Shown here: in pieces, positions 17,089 through 24,335 of the stretch
Layout: each line of letters begins with the position of its first letter
Numbering within the stretch: position 1 is the first letter of the stretch
Source: Siderastrea siderea
Lineage: Eukaryota > Cnidaria > Anthozoa > Scleractinia > Rhizangiidae
Direction: 5' to 3'
Length of the DNA stretch: 64,000 nt
NCBI GenBank assembly: GCA_964030785.1
Contig: OZ034972.1
Location: forward strand, 52,818,538-52,882,537
Position numbers and translations under genes: made by a program
The notes under the pieces: generated by a model
The model's database searches: none
What the model saw: the letters and a program-made list of their open reading frames with translations, nothing else
Told to the model about the DNA's origin: nothing

Positions 17089-18132
17089 ATGTCGTTCTAC
17101 GTGACGTTACCCAGTCATGCCAACCGACGTGAATTTCCCAACAACCAAGCCAATTCCTTCAAGATTCGTTTACCTCAACCGTTACAGCTCACAGGGGGTG
17201 GATGGCAAGTGGGGTTGAGCGCCATTTCCTTACCGGATACCCGCGTCAATTTGTACGAGTTGGTGAAGAAAGATGGGTACATCCTAGCGACGTCGTGGGA
17301 GATCACTTATCCCGCCCCGGGTAAAACCGATGGCACCATGGCCGCGCGCATAGGCACGGCGCAAACCCTCATCCAAGACGTTCAAGATTTGGATTGGGTG
17401 GTGGATGGCGTGAGTTTCATGAAAGCCACGATTGCCCATTTGGAACAACGACGCCAGGAAACGGCCATTCAAGGAGGCCGGTTTACCAACGATCAAGGCA
17501 AACACACCTACGTCAAGTTCAAGTGGGAAGGCGACGATCTGCTCATCGACAACACGAATGTCTGCCATTGTGGTAACAAAACACCAGTCCTTACCATCTA
17601 CACCAAGTTAGCGCTCAAGATGGGATGGTTACGTAAAATTAGCAGTGGATTGGTGTTGGGCCCGAACTTACAGCAAGACTTCATGGGGGATCAAGTCCCC
17701 GACATCACCAACAACAGCGATTGGCAGGATGTCACCGACGGTCAGGGGAACGCGGTCTTTTGGACGGTGCGTGCGATTTTACCGGATTATTTACAATTGA
17801 GTATGAGTTGTGGGTGGCGTTTCACCAACTTGAATACGGCGTTTCGGGCGGTGGTGGGGGAACCCACCCGATCGTTGCACGTGTACTCGGACGTGGCAGG
17901 CAGTATGATGGTAGGCAATCGCGTGACTGATTTGTTACGTGAAATTCAATACAAGCGAGAAGCACGTGGCACCCTGTATTTTGAACCGTTGCACATTCAT
18001 TACATGTCTCTTCGTAACGAGGTGGTAGAAATGATTCACGTTCAAGTGGCTGAAACGATTGGTGCCGGAGGAGACTTGGTCAAGTTTGGTGAAGGTCATA
18101 CCATTGTCACGTTACACTTCAAAAAGACATAA
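17089..18132 (+). CDS. Penton-like minor capsid protein, paralogue 2
   Basis: The frame is open from a GTG at 17071, but the ATG at 17089 (MSFYVTLPSHANRREFPNNQ) aligns with the paralogue and with the TIR fragment, giving 347 residues. A TTTAAAAG box lies about 39 bp upstream within the previous gene. The C-terminal part has LHVYSDVAGSMMVGNRVTDL and LYFEPLHIHYMSLRNEVVEM, matching paralogue 1. It is followed by a CATAAAAAGG box serving the next gene. Confidence 0.65.
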   Translation: MSFYVTLPSHANRREFPNNQANSFKIRLPQPLQLTGGGWQVGLSAISLPDTRVNLYELVKKDGYILATSWEITYPAPGKTDGTMAARIGTAQTLIQDVQDLDWVVDGVSFMKATIAHLEQRRQETAIQGGRFTNDQGKHTYVKFKWEGDDLLIDNTNVCHCGNKTPVLTIYTKLALKMGWLRKISSGLVLGPNLQQDFMGDQVPDITNNSDWQDVTDGQGNAVFWTVRAILPDYLQLSMSCGWRFTNLNTAFRAVVGEPTRSLHVYSDVAGSMMVGNRVTDLLREIQYKREARGTLYFEPLHIHYMSLRNEVVEMIHVQVAETIGAGGDLVKFGEGHTIVTLHFKKT

Positions 18133-18167
18133 AAAGGGGGTGACCAAGGGAGTGTCCCAATGACAAG

Positions 18168-18356
18168 ATGCCCAAGACAAGAGTGCGTCGAAGGAGACGA
18201 AGAAGAAGGCAACGAGGGGGTCTCTTGCCCCTGGCGGCCCTCATTCCAGCCTTGATCGCTGGAGGAAAAGCTGTGGCGTTGGGTGCCGCAAGTGGTGCCG
18301 CGAGTTACGGGGCTAAAAAAGGGTTGGAAGCCGCTTTTCGGAAAAAACGACGATGA
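18168..18356 (+). CDS. Arg-rich small virion peptide with QRGG motif
   Basis: 62 residues: an Arg run (VRRRRRRRRQRGG), then a hydrophobic helix (LLPLAALIPALIAGGKAVAL), an Ala/Gly-rich turn and a basic end. The charged tail, GG and amphipathic/hydrophobic helix recall adenovirus core peptide X or the membrane-lytic part of protein VI. The GG-L step fits an adenain-like protease site. It lies among late structural genes and has a CATAAAAAGG box 39 bp upstream. Confidence 0.55.
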   Translation: MPKTRVRRRRRRRRQRGGLLPLAALIPALIAGGKAVALGAASGAASYGAKKGLEAAFRKKRR

Positions 18357-18424
18357 CGGTATAAAAAGGGGAGTCCCATGAAGCCCAAACAAAAACGTTT
18401 ATCCCTGGTGAAGAAGAAGGCACC

Positions 18425-18751
18425 ATGCGTGGGGGAAGTTTGACACGATTTCGAACCGACGAGTGGTATGATCAACAAGGCAAAGGAGTGATGACGGATC
18501 TGATGCGTGGGGGGTTGCAAGGTCTTATAAGGACGCGAAATCCTTTAAAATTGCCTAGTAATATCAAGAGAGGCTTGGAAACGGGTTTGACACGCGGTGT
18601 TAAACGCAAAGCCGAACAAGTCCTTAAAAAGGAAATCACCAAACAAGCCAAGAAAGCGTTGAGTCATAAGAACGTGAAAGACGCCGTGCGTGTAGCCACG
18701 GCCTTATTTCCCAAACAAACCAAACGTGCACGTGATATTTTGGGAGTCTAA
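18425..18751 (+). CDS. Basic virion-associated protein with RGG motifs
   Basis: 108 residues, Lys/Arg-rich. It begins MRGGSLTRFRTDEW and has a second MRGGLQGLI motif near residue 23. The rest is a long Lys/Ala helix (KAEQVLKKEITKQAKKALSH) like DNA-condensing core proteins and like the basic protein of element A at 1213. TATAAAAAGG at 18360 is 65 bp upstream. The stop codon overlaps the next ATG (TAATGG). Confidence 0.5.
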   Translation: MRGGSLTRFRTDEWYDQQGKGVMTDLMRGGLQGLIRTRNPLKLPSNIKRGLETGLTRGVKRKAEQVLKKEITKQAKKALSHKNVKDAVRVATALFPKQTKRARDILGV

Positions 18752-18978
18752 TGGAACCCGTGCATTCACGACCTCGACGGATTCGTAGTAATCGAGGGTT
18801 GTCTCAATGGGGTGGACTGTATCCGTTTTGGAAACTCATGCGACGACAACGTGGTGGATGGTTAAGTCCCGAGGTCATGAGAGTCCCCGGGTTTGATTTG
18901 AGACAACGTTTAGCCCGACGACGACGACGCTATAAAAACCCCTCACGACGACGACGGGGTACCACTCGACGACGTTAA
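18751..18978 (+). CDS. Arg-rich small core-like protein with QRGG motif
   Basis: 75 residues and very basic: two Arg clusters (PRRIRSNRG; RRRRRYKNPSRRRRG) around a central RRQRGGWLSPEVMRV. The QRGG-W step matches the motif in five neighbours. The gene overlaps the previous stop and ends 2 bp before the capsid ATG. It contains the TATAAAAA box (18931) that probably drives the capsid gene. It is likely a protamine-like DNA-condensing protein. Confidence 0.5.
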   Translation: MEPVHSRPRRIRSNRGLSQWGGLYPFWKLMRRQRGGWLSPEVMRVPGFDLRQRLARRRRRYKNPSRRRRGTTRRR

Positions 18979-18980
18979 AC

Positions 18981-20381
18981 ATGCCTGACGTGAGTACACA
19001 AACCGCCCCGGCTCACGAGCGTTCCGAAGGGACCGTCAACCCTGCCTTACGGATTTTCAAGGTGCCACCGACCGACATTAGCATCAATGCCTATCGCATG
19101 GTCACCATCCAACCCACCACCACGGGTATCAATCCCATGGAATTCATCATTCCAGGGTTGGACGATTTTGTGGATTTGGGACGCAGTTACTTTACCATGG
19201 AATTGAGTTTGAAAAAGGACGATAACGGGAACTTGGTGGCCGCGGAGAAATTGTGGCCCGTCAACAATTTGGCCCATTCCATCATCAAACAAATTGACTT
19301 GCAGTTGAATGGCACGTTGATCAGTCCACAATCCGACACGTATCATTACAAAGCTTACCTGGAAACCTTGCTGAATTATGATCGAGAAGATGGCAAGACC
19401 GTGTTAGGACCCCAAGGATGGTACAATGAAGTGGATTTCCCACCCCAATGGACGGACAACAATACCAACAGTGCAGCACCACATAATGACTACCGGGATC
19501 TCCCCGCCCATCACAAAGCAGCCTTGGCCGCCATGGTAGCCGAAACCGCCAAGTATGCTGCAGGTGTCACCCACAGTCTAGTGTTTACCCCGCACTTGGA
19601 AGTGTTTCACACTGGCAAATTGTTGGTGCCTGGTATCGAAATCAAGATGAAATTTCATTTCAACAGCCCCAGCTTGTTTTTGAATGGAGTGGCTCTAGCT
19701 GGCCGATTGATGGAAGGTGATGTCAAACTACGGTTTCATCTCTGTCAACTGCGTTTGAATGACGCCATCTACCAGAGTATATCTAGCAAAAGACACAATG
19801 AAGGAGAAGTGGCGGCTTACCCGACCGTCCGCAGTGAAATCCGGACTTTCAGCATGCAAAACAACCTGGTCCGCTTTGATATCCCGAACCTGTTTCAAAA
19901 CAGAATACCTGACCGAATGATTGTGGGGTTACTGGACAGCCGTGCCTTCAATGGAGATGTGACCCGAGATCCTTTCTGTTTCCAGAAATTTGGTCTGACC
20001 TCCATTCGACAGATTGTCAAAGGAGAAGAATACCCTTATGAAACCCTCCAGTTAGTGCGCAACAATGGCACCCGAGATAATCTAGGCTACTTCCGTTTTC
20101 TGCAAGCCAGTGGTGCCTGGTGTAAAAAGAAAGGCAACATGGTAGAACTGCTGGATTGGGGCCAAGGTAAAAATTGTACCTTGTTCATGTTTGACAATGT
20201 GGCCAATGGATGTGCTGACAGTCAAAACCTCAACCCCAAGCAAACAGGTGATTTACAACTGGTGTTGGAATTTGGAGCTGCCCCCGGTGTCAATATAACC
20301 GTACTCGTGTATGGAGAATTTGAGAATTTGCTGGAGATTGACAGGAACGGAGCCGTGTTGTATAACATTTACCAGCACTAA
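18981..20381 (+). CDS. Major capsid protein (double jelly-roll type)
   Basis: 466 residues, the usual size for Polinton hexon-like capsid proteins. The N-terminal barrel contains FIIPGLDDFVDLGRSYFTME, NNLAHSIIKQIDLQLNG and a DTYHYKAYLETLLNY helix region. The second half has VRSEIRTFSMQ and NRIPDRMIVGLLDSRAFNG and ends LVYGEFENLLEIDRNG. Segment order matches the broken capsid gene of element A. TATAAAAA at 18931 precedes it by 50 bp. The protein would trimerise into the icosahedral shell with the penton-like proteins at 16031 and 17089. Confidence 0.8.
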   Translation: MPDVSTQTAPAHERSEGTVNPALRIFKVPPTDISINAYRMVTIQPTTTGINPMEFIIPGLDDFVDLGRSYFTMELSLKKDDNGNLVAAEKLWPVNNLAHSIIKQIDLQLNGTLISPQSDTYHYKAYLETLLNYDREDGKTVLGPQGWYNEVDFPPQWTDNNTNSAAPHNDYRDLPAHHKAALAAMVAETAKYAAGVTHSLVFTPHLEVFHTGKLLVPGIEIKMKFHFNSPSLFLNGVALAGRLMEGDVKLRFHLCQLRLNDAIYQSISSKRHNEGEVAAYPTVRSEIRTFSMQNNLVRFDIPNLFQNRIPDRMIVGLLDSRAFNGDVTRDPFCFQKFGLTSIRQIVKGEEYPYETLQLVRNNGTRDNLGYFRFLQASGAWCKKKGNMVELLDWGQGKNCTLFMFDNVANGCADSQNLNPKQTGDLQLVLEFGAAPGVNITVLVYGEFENLLEIDRNGAVLYNIYQH

Positions 20382-20383
20382 AG

Positions 20384-20923
20384 ATGGAACATGTGGCCTT
20401 GAATAATGTGCAATTGGATTATTTAGCCCGAGACGACCCCCAATTGAACCCTATCTTTTACGGGACGGTGGCCTGTGATCGTTTACCCAAGAGTCCTGTC
20501 AAGACCCAACCCCAAGGGTACATTGTGAATACCGACCCACACGATCAACCGGGACAACATTGGTTAGCGGTGTGGACCGATGGAAAGGTGTGTGAAGTTC
20601 TGGACAGTTATGCTTTGCCATTGGATACGTACGTGCAAGCGACCCCGTTCCGAGATTGGATTGTCCAACATTGGAAGTATGTAGTGACCAATGGCAAGTC
20701 CCTCCAAGCCATTACAAGCAAGAGTTGTGGTGATTACGCCTTGTTGTACTTGAAAGCCAAAGCCCGTGGACGGACCTTGCAAGCGTTTTTAAATGAGTTT
20801 TCGGATCATGATTATGTTAGTAATGACCATCAAGCCGGTCAACGCCTTCAACAATTGATTGTAGGCCAAGAAGCCAGATGGTATCAACTGTGTTGTCAGC
20901 CGTATCATCAATGTAATGCTTAA
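20384..20923 (+). CDS. Adenain-like maturation cysteine protease
   Basis: 179 residues, close to the length of adenovirus-type proteases (about 200). Catalytic residues are readable: His59 in GQHWLAVW, Asp74 in EVLDSY, Gln108 in SLQA and Cys115 in SKSCGDYALLYL. In such viruses the enzyme cleaves core and minor capsid precursors at Gly-Gly type sites inside the particle. The repeated QRGG motifs in the small basic proteins of this element are plausible substrates. It lies 2 bp after the capsid gene. An AATAAA overlaps the stop region. Confidence 0.88.
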   Translation: MEHVALNNVQLDYLARDDPQLNPIFYGTVACDRLPKSPVKTQPQGYIVNTDPHDQPGQHWLAVWTDGKVCEVLDSYALPLDTYVQATPFRDWIVQHWKYVVTNGKSLQAITSKSCGDYALLYLKAKARGRTLQAFLNEFSDHDYVSNDHQAGQRLQQLIVGQEARWYQLCCQPYHQCNA

Positions 20924-20951
20924 ATAAAATTTGTTGGAAAAAACTGGTGTC

Positions 20952-21038
20952 GGAGTCGTAGCTCAGTGGGTAGAGCCTTTGGACCTTTGATTCAGATAGG
21001 GATCGGGTCGTGCGTGGGTTCGAGTCCCACCGATTCCA
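20952..21038 (+). tRNA. tRNA-like gene with extended variable region
   Basis: The 87-nt sequence folds as a tRNA. The 7-bp acceptor stem is GGAGTCG/CGATTCC with one G-T pair, plus a discriminator A. The D arm is GCTC-AGTGGGTA-GAGC and the T arm GTGGG-TTCGAGT-CCCAC. The A box TAGCTCAGTGGG and B box GGTTCGAGTCC fit the Pol III consensus, and an 11-T run at 21052 can terminate. The anticodon arm pairs TTTGGA with TTCAGA around CCTTTGA, placing TTT centrally but with C instead of T at position 33. A variable region of about 17 nt follows. No CCA is encoded. Identity and charging are uncertain. Confidence 0.65.
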
Positions 21039-21083
21039 ATAAAAAGGTGCCTTTTTTTTTTCCAAGGGTAGTTCGTCATCATC

Positions 21084-21737
21084 ATGCAAACGGGGAAACC
21101 GTTTCGTTTTCATACGCCTTCCTCTATCTTGGTGGTGGGTCCTTCGGGATGTGGTAAAACCGCGTTTACGGAAAAACTCTTGGTAGACAACCCGGAGTTG
21201 TTTGAAACCCCACCGACCCAATTGCATTATTGTTATGGGGCCTGGCAAGATCGATTTCAAGGCATGCAAGATCAAGGGGTGGTGTTTCACGAAGGGATTC
21301 CCGATCATGAGGCCTTAGTGCAATGGTTTCCTGAAGGACAGGGGGTCCTGGTCTTGGATGATTTAATGGACGAAGGGAGTCACGATAAACGCGTGTTGGA
21401 TTTATTCACCAAACATTCGCATCATCAAGGGGTGACGGTGCTCTACTTGTGCCAAGACATGTTTCCCGTGGGTCGCTATGCGAAAAGTATATCCCGCAAT
21501 GCCCATTACATCGTGGCGTTCAAGAACCCCCGAGATCAATTAGGGGTACGCAATGTCATGCTTCAATCGTTTCCGACCACGTGGAAAGACACGTTGGAGA
21601 CGTTTCATCAAGCCACGACACGACCGTATGGGTATTTGGTCTTGGATTTACACCCCGCCTCCTCCGATCAACAACGTGTATTGAGTCACCTGTTAAAAGA
21701 CGAAGGATGGACTCGCACCTATCAAAAACGACTATAA
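21084..21737 (+). CDS. Genome-packaging ATPase (FtsK/HerA-type)
   Basis: 217 residues. Walker A GPSGCGKT is at 19-26 and Walker B VLVLDD at 88-93, followed by a VTVLYLCQDMFPVGRYAKSI segment and a NAHYIVAFKNPRDQ strand typical of A32-like packaging ATPases. The homologue in element A is at 3385. The 45 bp before the ATG include AATAAAAAGG immediately after the tRNA-like gene. The ATPase packages DNA into the capsid built from the 18981 product. Confidence 0.88.
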   Translation: MQTGKPFRFHTPSSILVVGPSGCGKTAFTEKLLVDNPELFETPPTQLHYCYGAWQDRFQGMQDQGVVFHEGIPDHEALVQWFPEGQGVLVLDDLMDEGSHDKRVLDLFTKHSHHQGVTVLYLCQDMFPVGRYAKSISRNAHYIVAFKNPRDQLGVRNVMLQSFPTTWKDTLETFHQATTRPYGYLVLDLHPASSDQQRVLSHLLKDEGWTRTYQKRL

Positions 21738-21777
21738 AGGGAGCCCCTTGGAACAGGTAAAAAGAGAAAAGCAAACC

Positions 21778-22265
21778 ATGGCCGATGATGACCGTCAACC
21801 TCCGCAATCGTACGATACCGTGTCCCCGGCGGGGGTGGGAGCGGCCAGCGGCAATCAAATGTCCCCAAGGGCCTGGCAAGATTTATTTTGGTCGGGAGAC
21901 CAAGGCCTTCTCGACGTCGCCCAGGAGGAAATAGGCGACGAACCCCTCTATCGGTTTATGCAATCCATCCCCCCTGTCGGTGTAGATGGTGTGCCCCCTG
22001 TGCAGGCCTCTTCCCCTGCCGGGGTAGGAAGTCAAGGAAGTCAATCCTACCGTAGCATACACACCACCCCGGAGTCTTCTGGTGCACGAACCCCTGCGAG
22101 TCCTCCTAGCGTACCCTTGGCAGCGGGTGCTCGAACAGCAGCGGGTGCTGGGGGTAATGGGCGTGGTGGTGGACGTGGTGGACGTGGTGGTGGACGTGGT
22201 GGTGGTGCTGGTGGTGGTGCTGGTGGTGGTGGTGGTGCTGGTGCTGGACGTGGTGCTGGTGGTGG

Positions 22266-22296
<31 letters not shown>

Positions 22297-22707
22297 GGTG
22301 CTAGTGGTGCTGGTGCTGGTGGTGCTGGTGGTGCTGGTGGTGGTGGTGGAGGTGGTGGAGGAGGTGGTGGAGGTGGTGGAGGTGGTGGTGGAGGTGGTGG
22401 TGGGGGTCGTCGTGGACGACGACCGAGACGAATACGAGGACGACGACGAAATACCCCTACTTCCCCTTTGACACCGGCCTCCAATCCAGCCAGCCTTCGA
22501 GGATCTTGGACATCTGGGAGTCCACCCCCTCGTACCTTGCGTCAAGCAGATTTACAACGACGTTTACGTATGCTGTTACAAGATCAAGAACAATTGGCCC
22601 AAGGACGTGAAATTGCTAATGTCACCATGACCAATAGCATTGTGACCAGTTATAAACAAGGAGGAGCACCGAGCGTACAAACCTCGTCGTCCCGTGTTTC
22701 GCCGTAA
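21778..22707 (+). CDS. Gly/Ala-repeat protein with RGG boxes
   Basis: The frame is open from a TTG at 21748, but the first ATG is at 21778, giving 309 residues. The N-terminal 110 residues are Pro/Ser-rich with a YDTVSPAGVG start. Residues about 120-215 are almost only Gly with Ala, plus RGG boxes near the start (GRGGGRGGRGGGRGGG). An Arg-rich block follows (RRGRRPRRIRGRRR), then a helical end (LRQADLQRRLRMLLQDQEQL). Gly-Ala plus RGG plus basic architecture resembles EBNA1 of herpesviruses, where the repeat limits proteasomal processing; the likeness may be only compositional. TATAAAGG at 21733 lies 45 bp upstream. Confidence 0.55.
22150..22410 (+). repeat. GGT/GGA/GCT trinucleotide tract (Gly-Ala coding)
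   Basis: About 260 bp made almost wholly of GGT, GGA and GCT codons, with GGTGGTGGT runs. All three plus-strand frames are largely open. The G-rich strand has many GG runs that could form quadruplexes in DNA or RNA. Copy number is probably unstable between alleles. Confidence 0.85.
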
Positions 22708-22709
22708 AG

Positions 22710-23372
22710 ATGAAAACCGTCGTGTCGTTATTGAATGGATCGAAACAGCATGGTCTTCCCTTCCCCCCAGAATTATTACAACGCATGGATTCCTTGTATG
22801 CCTTTTATCATCAACAATGGTGGTGTTATCGAAAAATGTTGAATCATTACAGGTGTATCAATGCCTTGTTCAATGGGTTGGCCTTACTCCTGATGGCTGC
22901 CGGTATGATTGCGGGTCCGCTATTGGAAAACAGTACGTTGGTAGCGTGTTTGGCGGCCGTGGGGACCGTGGTCAAAGGATGGAATGATTTTAAACAATAC
23001 CGATTTAAAGTGACCATGAGTCGATTTGCGTTTACCACCTATGCCAAAGCCTTGACCGAATTGAAAACCCATGTGCGGGGTATTCCCTTGGAGGATCTGG
23101 AACGATTTTTAATCAAGATGCAAACCTTGGATGATACCATTGTGGATTTCACCCCTCCGTTACCCAAACGATGTGTGCAAGATTACCATGGTCATTTTGT
23201 GTACCAACCCTTGGAAGCCCTATGCTATGTAGATGGATGCCCTCGTCCCTTGAGACCCAAAGACTATTGGATCCATAAAAAGCCGCTCCCTCCTAGTCCC
23301 ACACTCTTAGAACCATGGCCGTCCAACGAAGACGACGACGCAGAAAAAGGAAACAACGAGGAGGGGCTTTAA
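22710..23372 (+). CDS. SLATT-like two-helix membrane protein (element B)
   Basis: 220 residues. An N-terminal helix (LLQRMDSLYAFYHQQWWCYR) precedes two hydrophobic segments at about 50-72 and 75-92. A long helix follows (SRFAFTTYAKALTELKTHVR), then LIKMQTLDDTIVDFTPPLP, and a tail with a CYVDGCPRPLR segment. The feature order and several positions (YAxYH, FA-x-Y-x-K-x-L-x-E-L/I, K-M-x-x-x-D-x-x-V-x-D, P-L) agree with element A's 5808 protein. SLATT proteins are predicted membrane effectors paired with SLOG or nucleotide-signal sensors; this same element encodes a SLOG protein at 12684. TATAAACA lies 59 bp upstream. Confidence 0.55.
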   Translation: MKTVVSLLNGSKQHGLPFPPELLQRMDSLYAFYHQQWWCYRKMLNHYRCINALFNGLALLLMAAGMIAGPLLENSTLVACLAAVGTVVKGWNDFKQYRFKVTMSRFAFTTYAKALTELKTHVRGIPLEDLERFLIKMQTLDDTIVDFTPPLPKRCVQDYHGHFVYQPLEALCYVDGCPRPLRPKDYWIHKKPLPPSPTLLEPWPSNEDDDAEKGNNEEGL

Positions 23373-23644
23373 TGCGTCGCAAACCCCGTTTGGTGGATAA
23401 AATTGCCCATGGTATGAGTATGTTTCTATCAGGTCCCACCCCTGGGTTTGGACTGGCTTTAGGCAAATTAGGGGGTCAAGCCTTGAAAGGCATTACCGAT
23501 AATGTACAACATTACCGACGACAACGAGGTGGAGGTTGGTGGTCCGATTTCAAACGCAATACCCGTCAAGGTTATAAAGAGACGCGGGATGCCGTCAAAC
23601 AAGACAAAGCCCTTCAACGGCTATTGACGGGTCGACCATGGTGA
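23315..23644 (+). CDS. Arg-rich virion protein with two QRGG motifs
   Basis: 109 residues. It starts inside the end of the SLATT-like gene (58-bp overlap). The N-terminus is MAVQRRRRRRKRKQRGGALM. A central segment (ARGMSMFLSGP-like, FGLALGKLGG) could form a membrane-active helix. A second RRQRGGGWWSDFK motif near residue 69 is followed by a basic tail. Two potential protease sites would release three peptides, as in adenovirus pX or pVI processing. CATAAAAAG lies about 40 bp upstream. Confidence 0.5.
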   Translation: MAVQRRRRRRKRKQRGGALMRRKPRLVDKIAHGMSMFLSGPTPGFGLALGKLGGQALKGITDNVQHYRRQRGGGWWSDFKRNTRQGYKETRDAVKQDKALQRLLTGRPW

Positions 23645-23802
23645 GGAGGAGAAGACGACGCCGTCGTCAACGAGGCGGTTTTTTAAATCTATTGGTGCCC
23701 GCTATGGCAGGATTGGGGAAAGCCGTGGCCTTGGAAACGGATAAACGTATAAAACGCACGATTCAAAAAGCCAATCAACGGTATCGTCGTCGTCACCGAT
23801 AA
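23638..23802 (+). CDS. Arg-rich small virion peptide with QRGG motif, 54 aa
   Basis: The ATG at 23638 overlaps the stop of the previous ORF. The peptide starts MVRRRRRRRRQRGGFLNLLV, then AMAGLGKAVALETDKRIKRT and a basic end. It is laid out like the 62-aa peptide at 18168 (Arg run, QRGG, hydrophobic segment, GKAVAL), so the two are probably paralogues. TATAAAGA lies 65 bp upstream. Confidence 0.5.
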   Translation: MVRRRRRRRRQRGGFLNLLVPAMAGLGKAVALETDKRIKRTIQKANQRYRRRHR

Positions 23803-23805
23803 AGG

Positions 23806-24123
23806 ATGCAACGTCTTCGCCGTCAATTCCCGTTTTTACGGTCCATGTTACAAGAAGCCAATGGTTCCAAACGTCAAGAGTTGTTACAACATGCCAATGC
23901 CGATCAAATCAATGCTGTGAGTGAACTGGTCTTGAACTTTTTAAAAAACAAGATTCCTGTCACCCCACCCATGCTGGCTAAACTTCAACCCTATAAAAAG
24001 GTACTACGTGATTTGGGACGTCGTCGACATTCCGTCAAAAAACGTCGTCAGTGGTTAGTCCAACAAAAAGGAAGCGGATTGTTTCAAGGACTTCACGAGG
24101 TGTTATGTCAATGTGTTCGTTAA
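23806..24123 (+). CDS. Conserved-type small basic protein with KGSG motif
   Basis: 105 residues. An N-terminal RRQFPFLRSML helix is followed by SKRQELLQHANADQINAVSE and a LNFLKNKIPVTPPMLAKLQP segment. Then come a basic stretch (RRRHSVKKRRQWLVQQ) and KGSGLFQGLHE at the end. The helix, NxLK, P-x-TP and basic-LVQ order is one I associate with a widespread Polinton virion protein of unknown function. The KGSG-L step is a second type of possible protease site. TATAAAAC lies 58 bp upstream. Confidence 0.5.
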   Translation: MQRLRRQFPFLRSMLQEANGSKRQELLQHANADQINAVSELVLNFLKNKIPVTPPMLAKLQPYKKVLRDLGRRRHSVKKRRQWLVQQKGSGLFQGLHEVLCQCVR

Positions 24124-24335
24124 CCCTCCCTACGTGGATGACTCTATTACAAGAGGCCAATCGGGCCACCGACAAGTGGAAAGACGAGTGTCATTATTGG
24201 AAGCATAAATATCACCTGTTGTATCGAGAGTACCAACACATCTTGAGGGCCCGTCTTTGTAAGAGTTGCCGTGACCAGGAAGACGGGGAACTTTGCTCCG
24301 AGTGTAGTCAACGAACATGGACGAAGTGTACATGA
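24105..24335 (+). CDS. Coiled-coil/zinc-ribbon small protein
   Basis: 76 residues from the ATG at 24105. It overlaps the previous gene by 19 bp and the next by 19 bp. Residues 12-50 form a charged aromatic helix (ANRATDKWKDECHYWKHKYH). The C-terminus has C-x2-C ... C-x2-C (LCKSCRDQEDGELCSECSQ), a probable zinc-binding knuckle. TATAAAAAG lies further upstream at 23992. The family is unknown. Confidence 0.45.
   Translation: MSMCSLTLPTWMTLLQEANRATDKWKDECHYWKHKYHLLYREYQHILRARLCKSCRDQEDGELCSECSQRTWTKCT

Noticed and set aside
20952..21038. Reading the tRNA-like gene as a normal lysine tRNA
   Set aside because: TTT would be the central triplet, but position 33 is C and the variable region is too long; identity left open.
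22150..22410. CRISPR-like or satellite array
   Set aside because: Trinucleotide coding repeat with no spacers; it lies inside an ORF.
21883..22545. Long minus-strand ORF of Ser/Thr repeats and plus-strand Val-rich ORF over the Gly-Ala region
   Set aside because: Both are shadow frames of the GGT/GGA/GCT tract; the sense Gly-Ala frame has a TATA box, ATG and non-repetitive ends.
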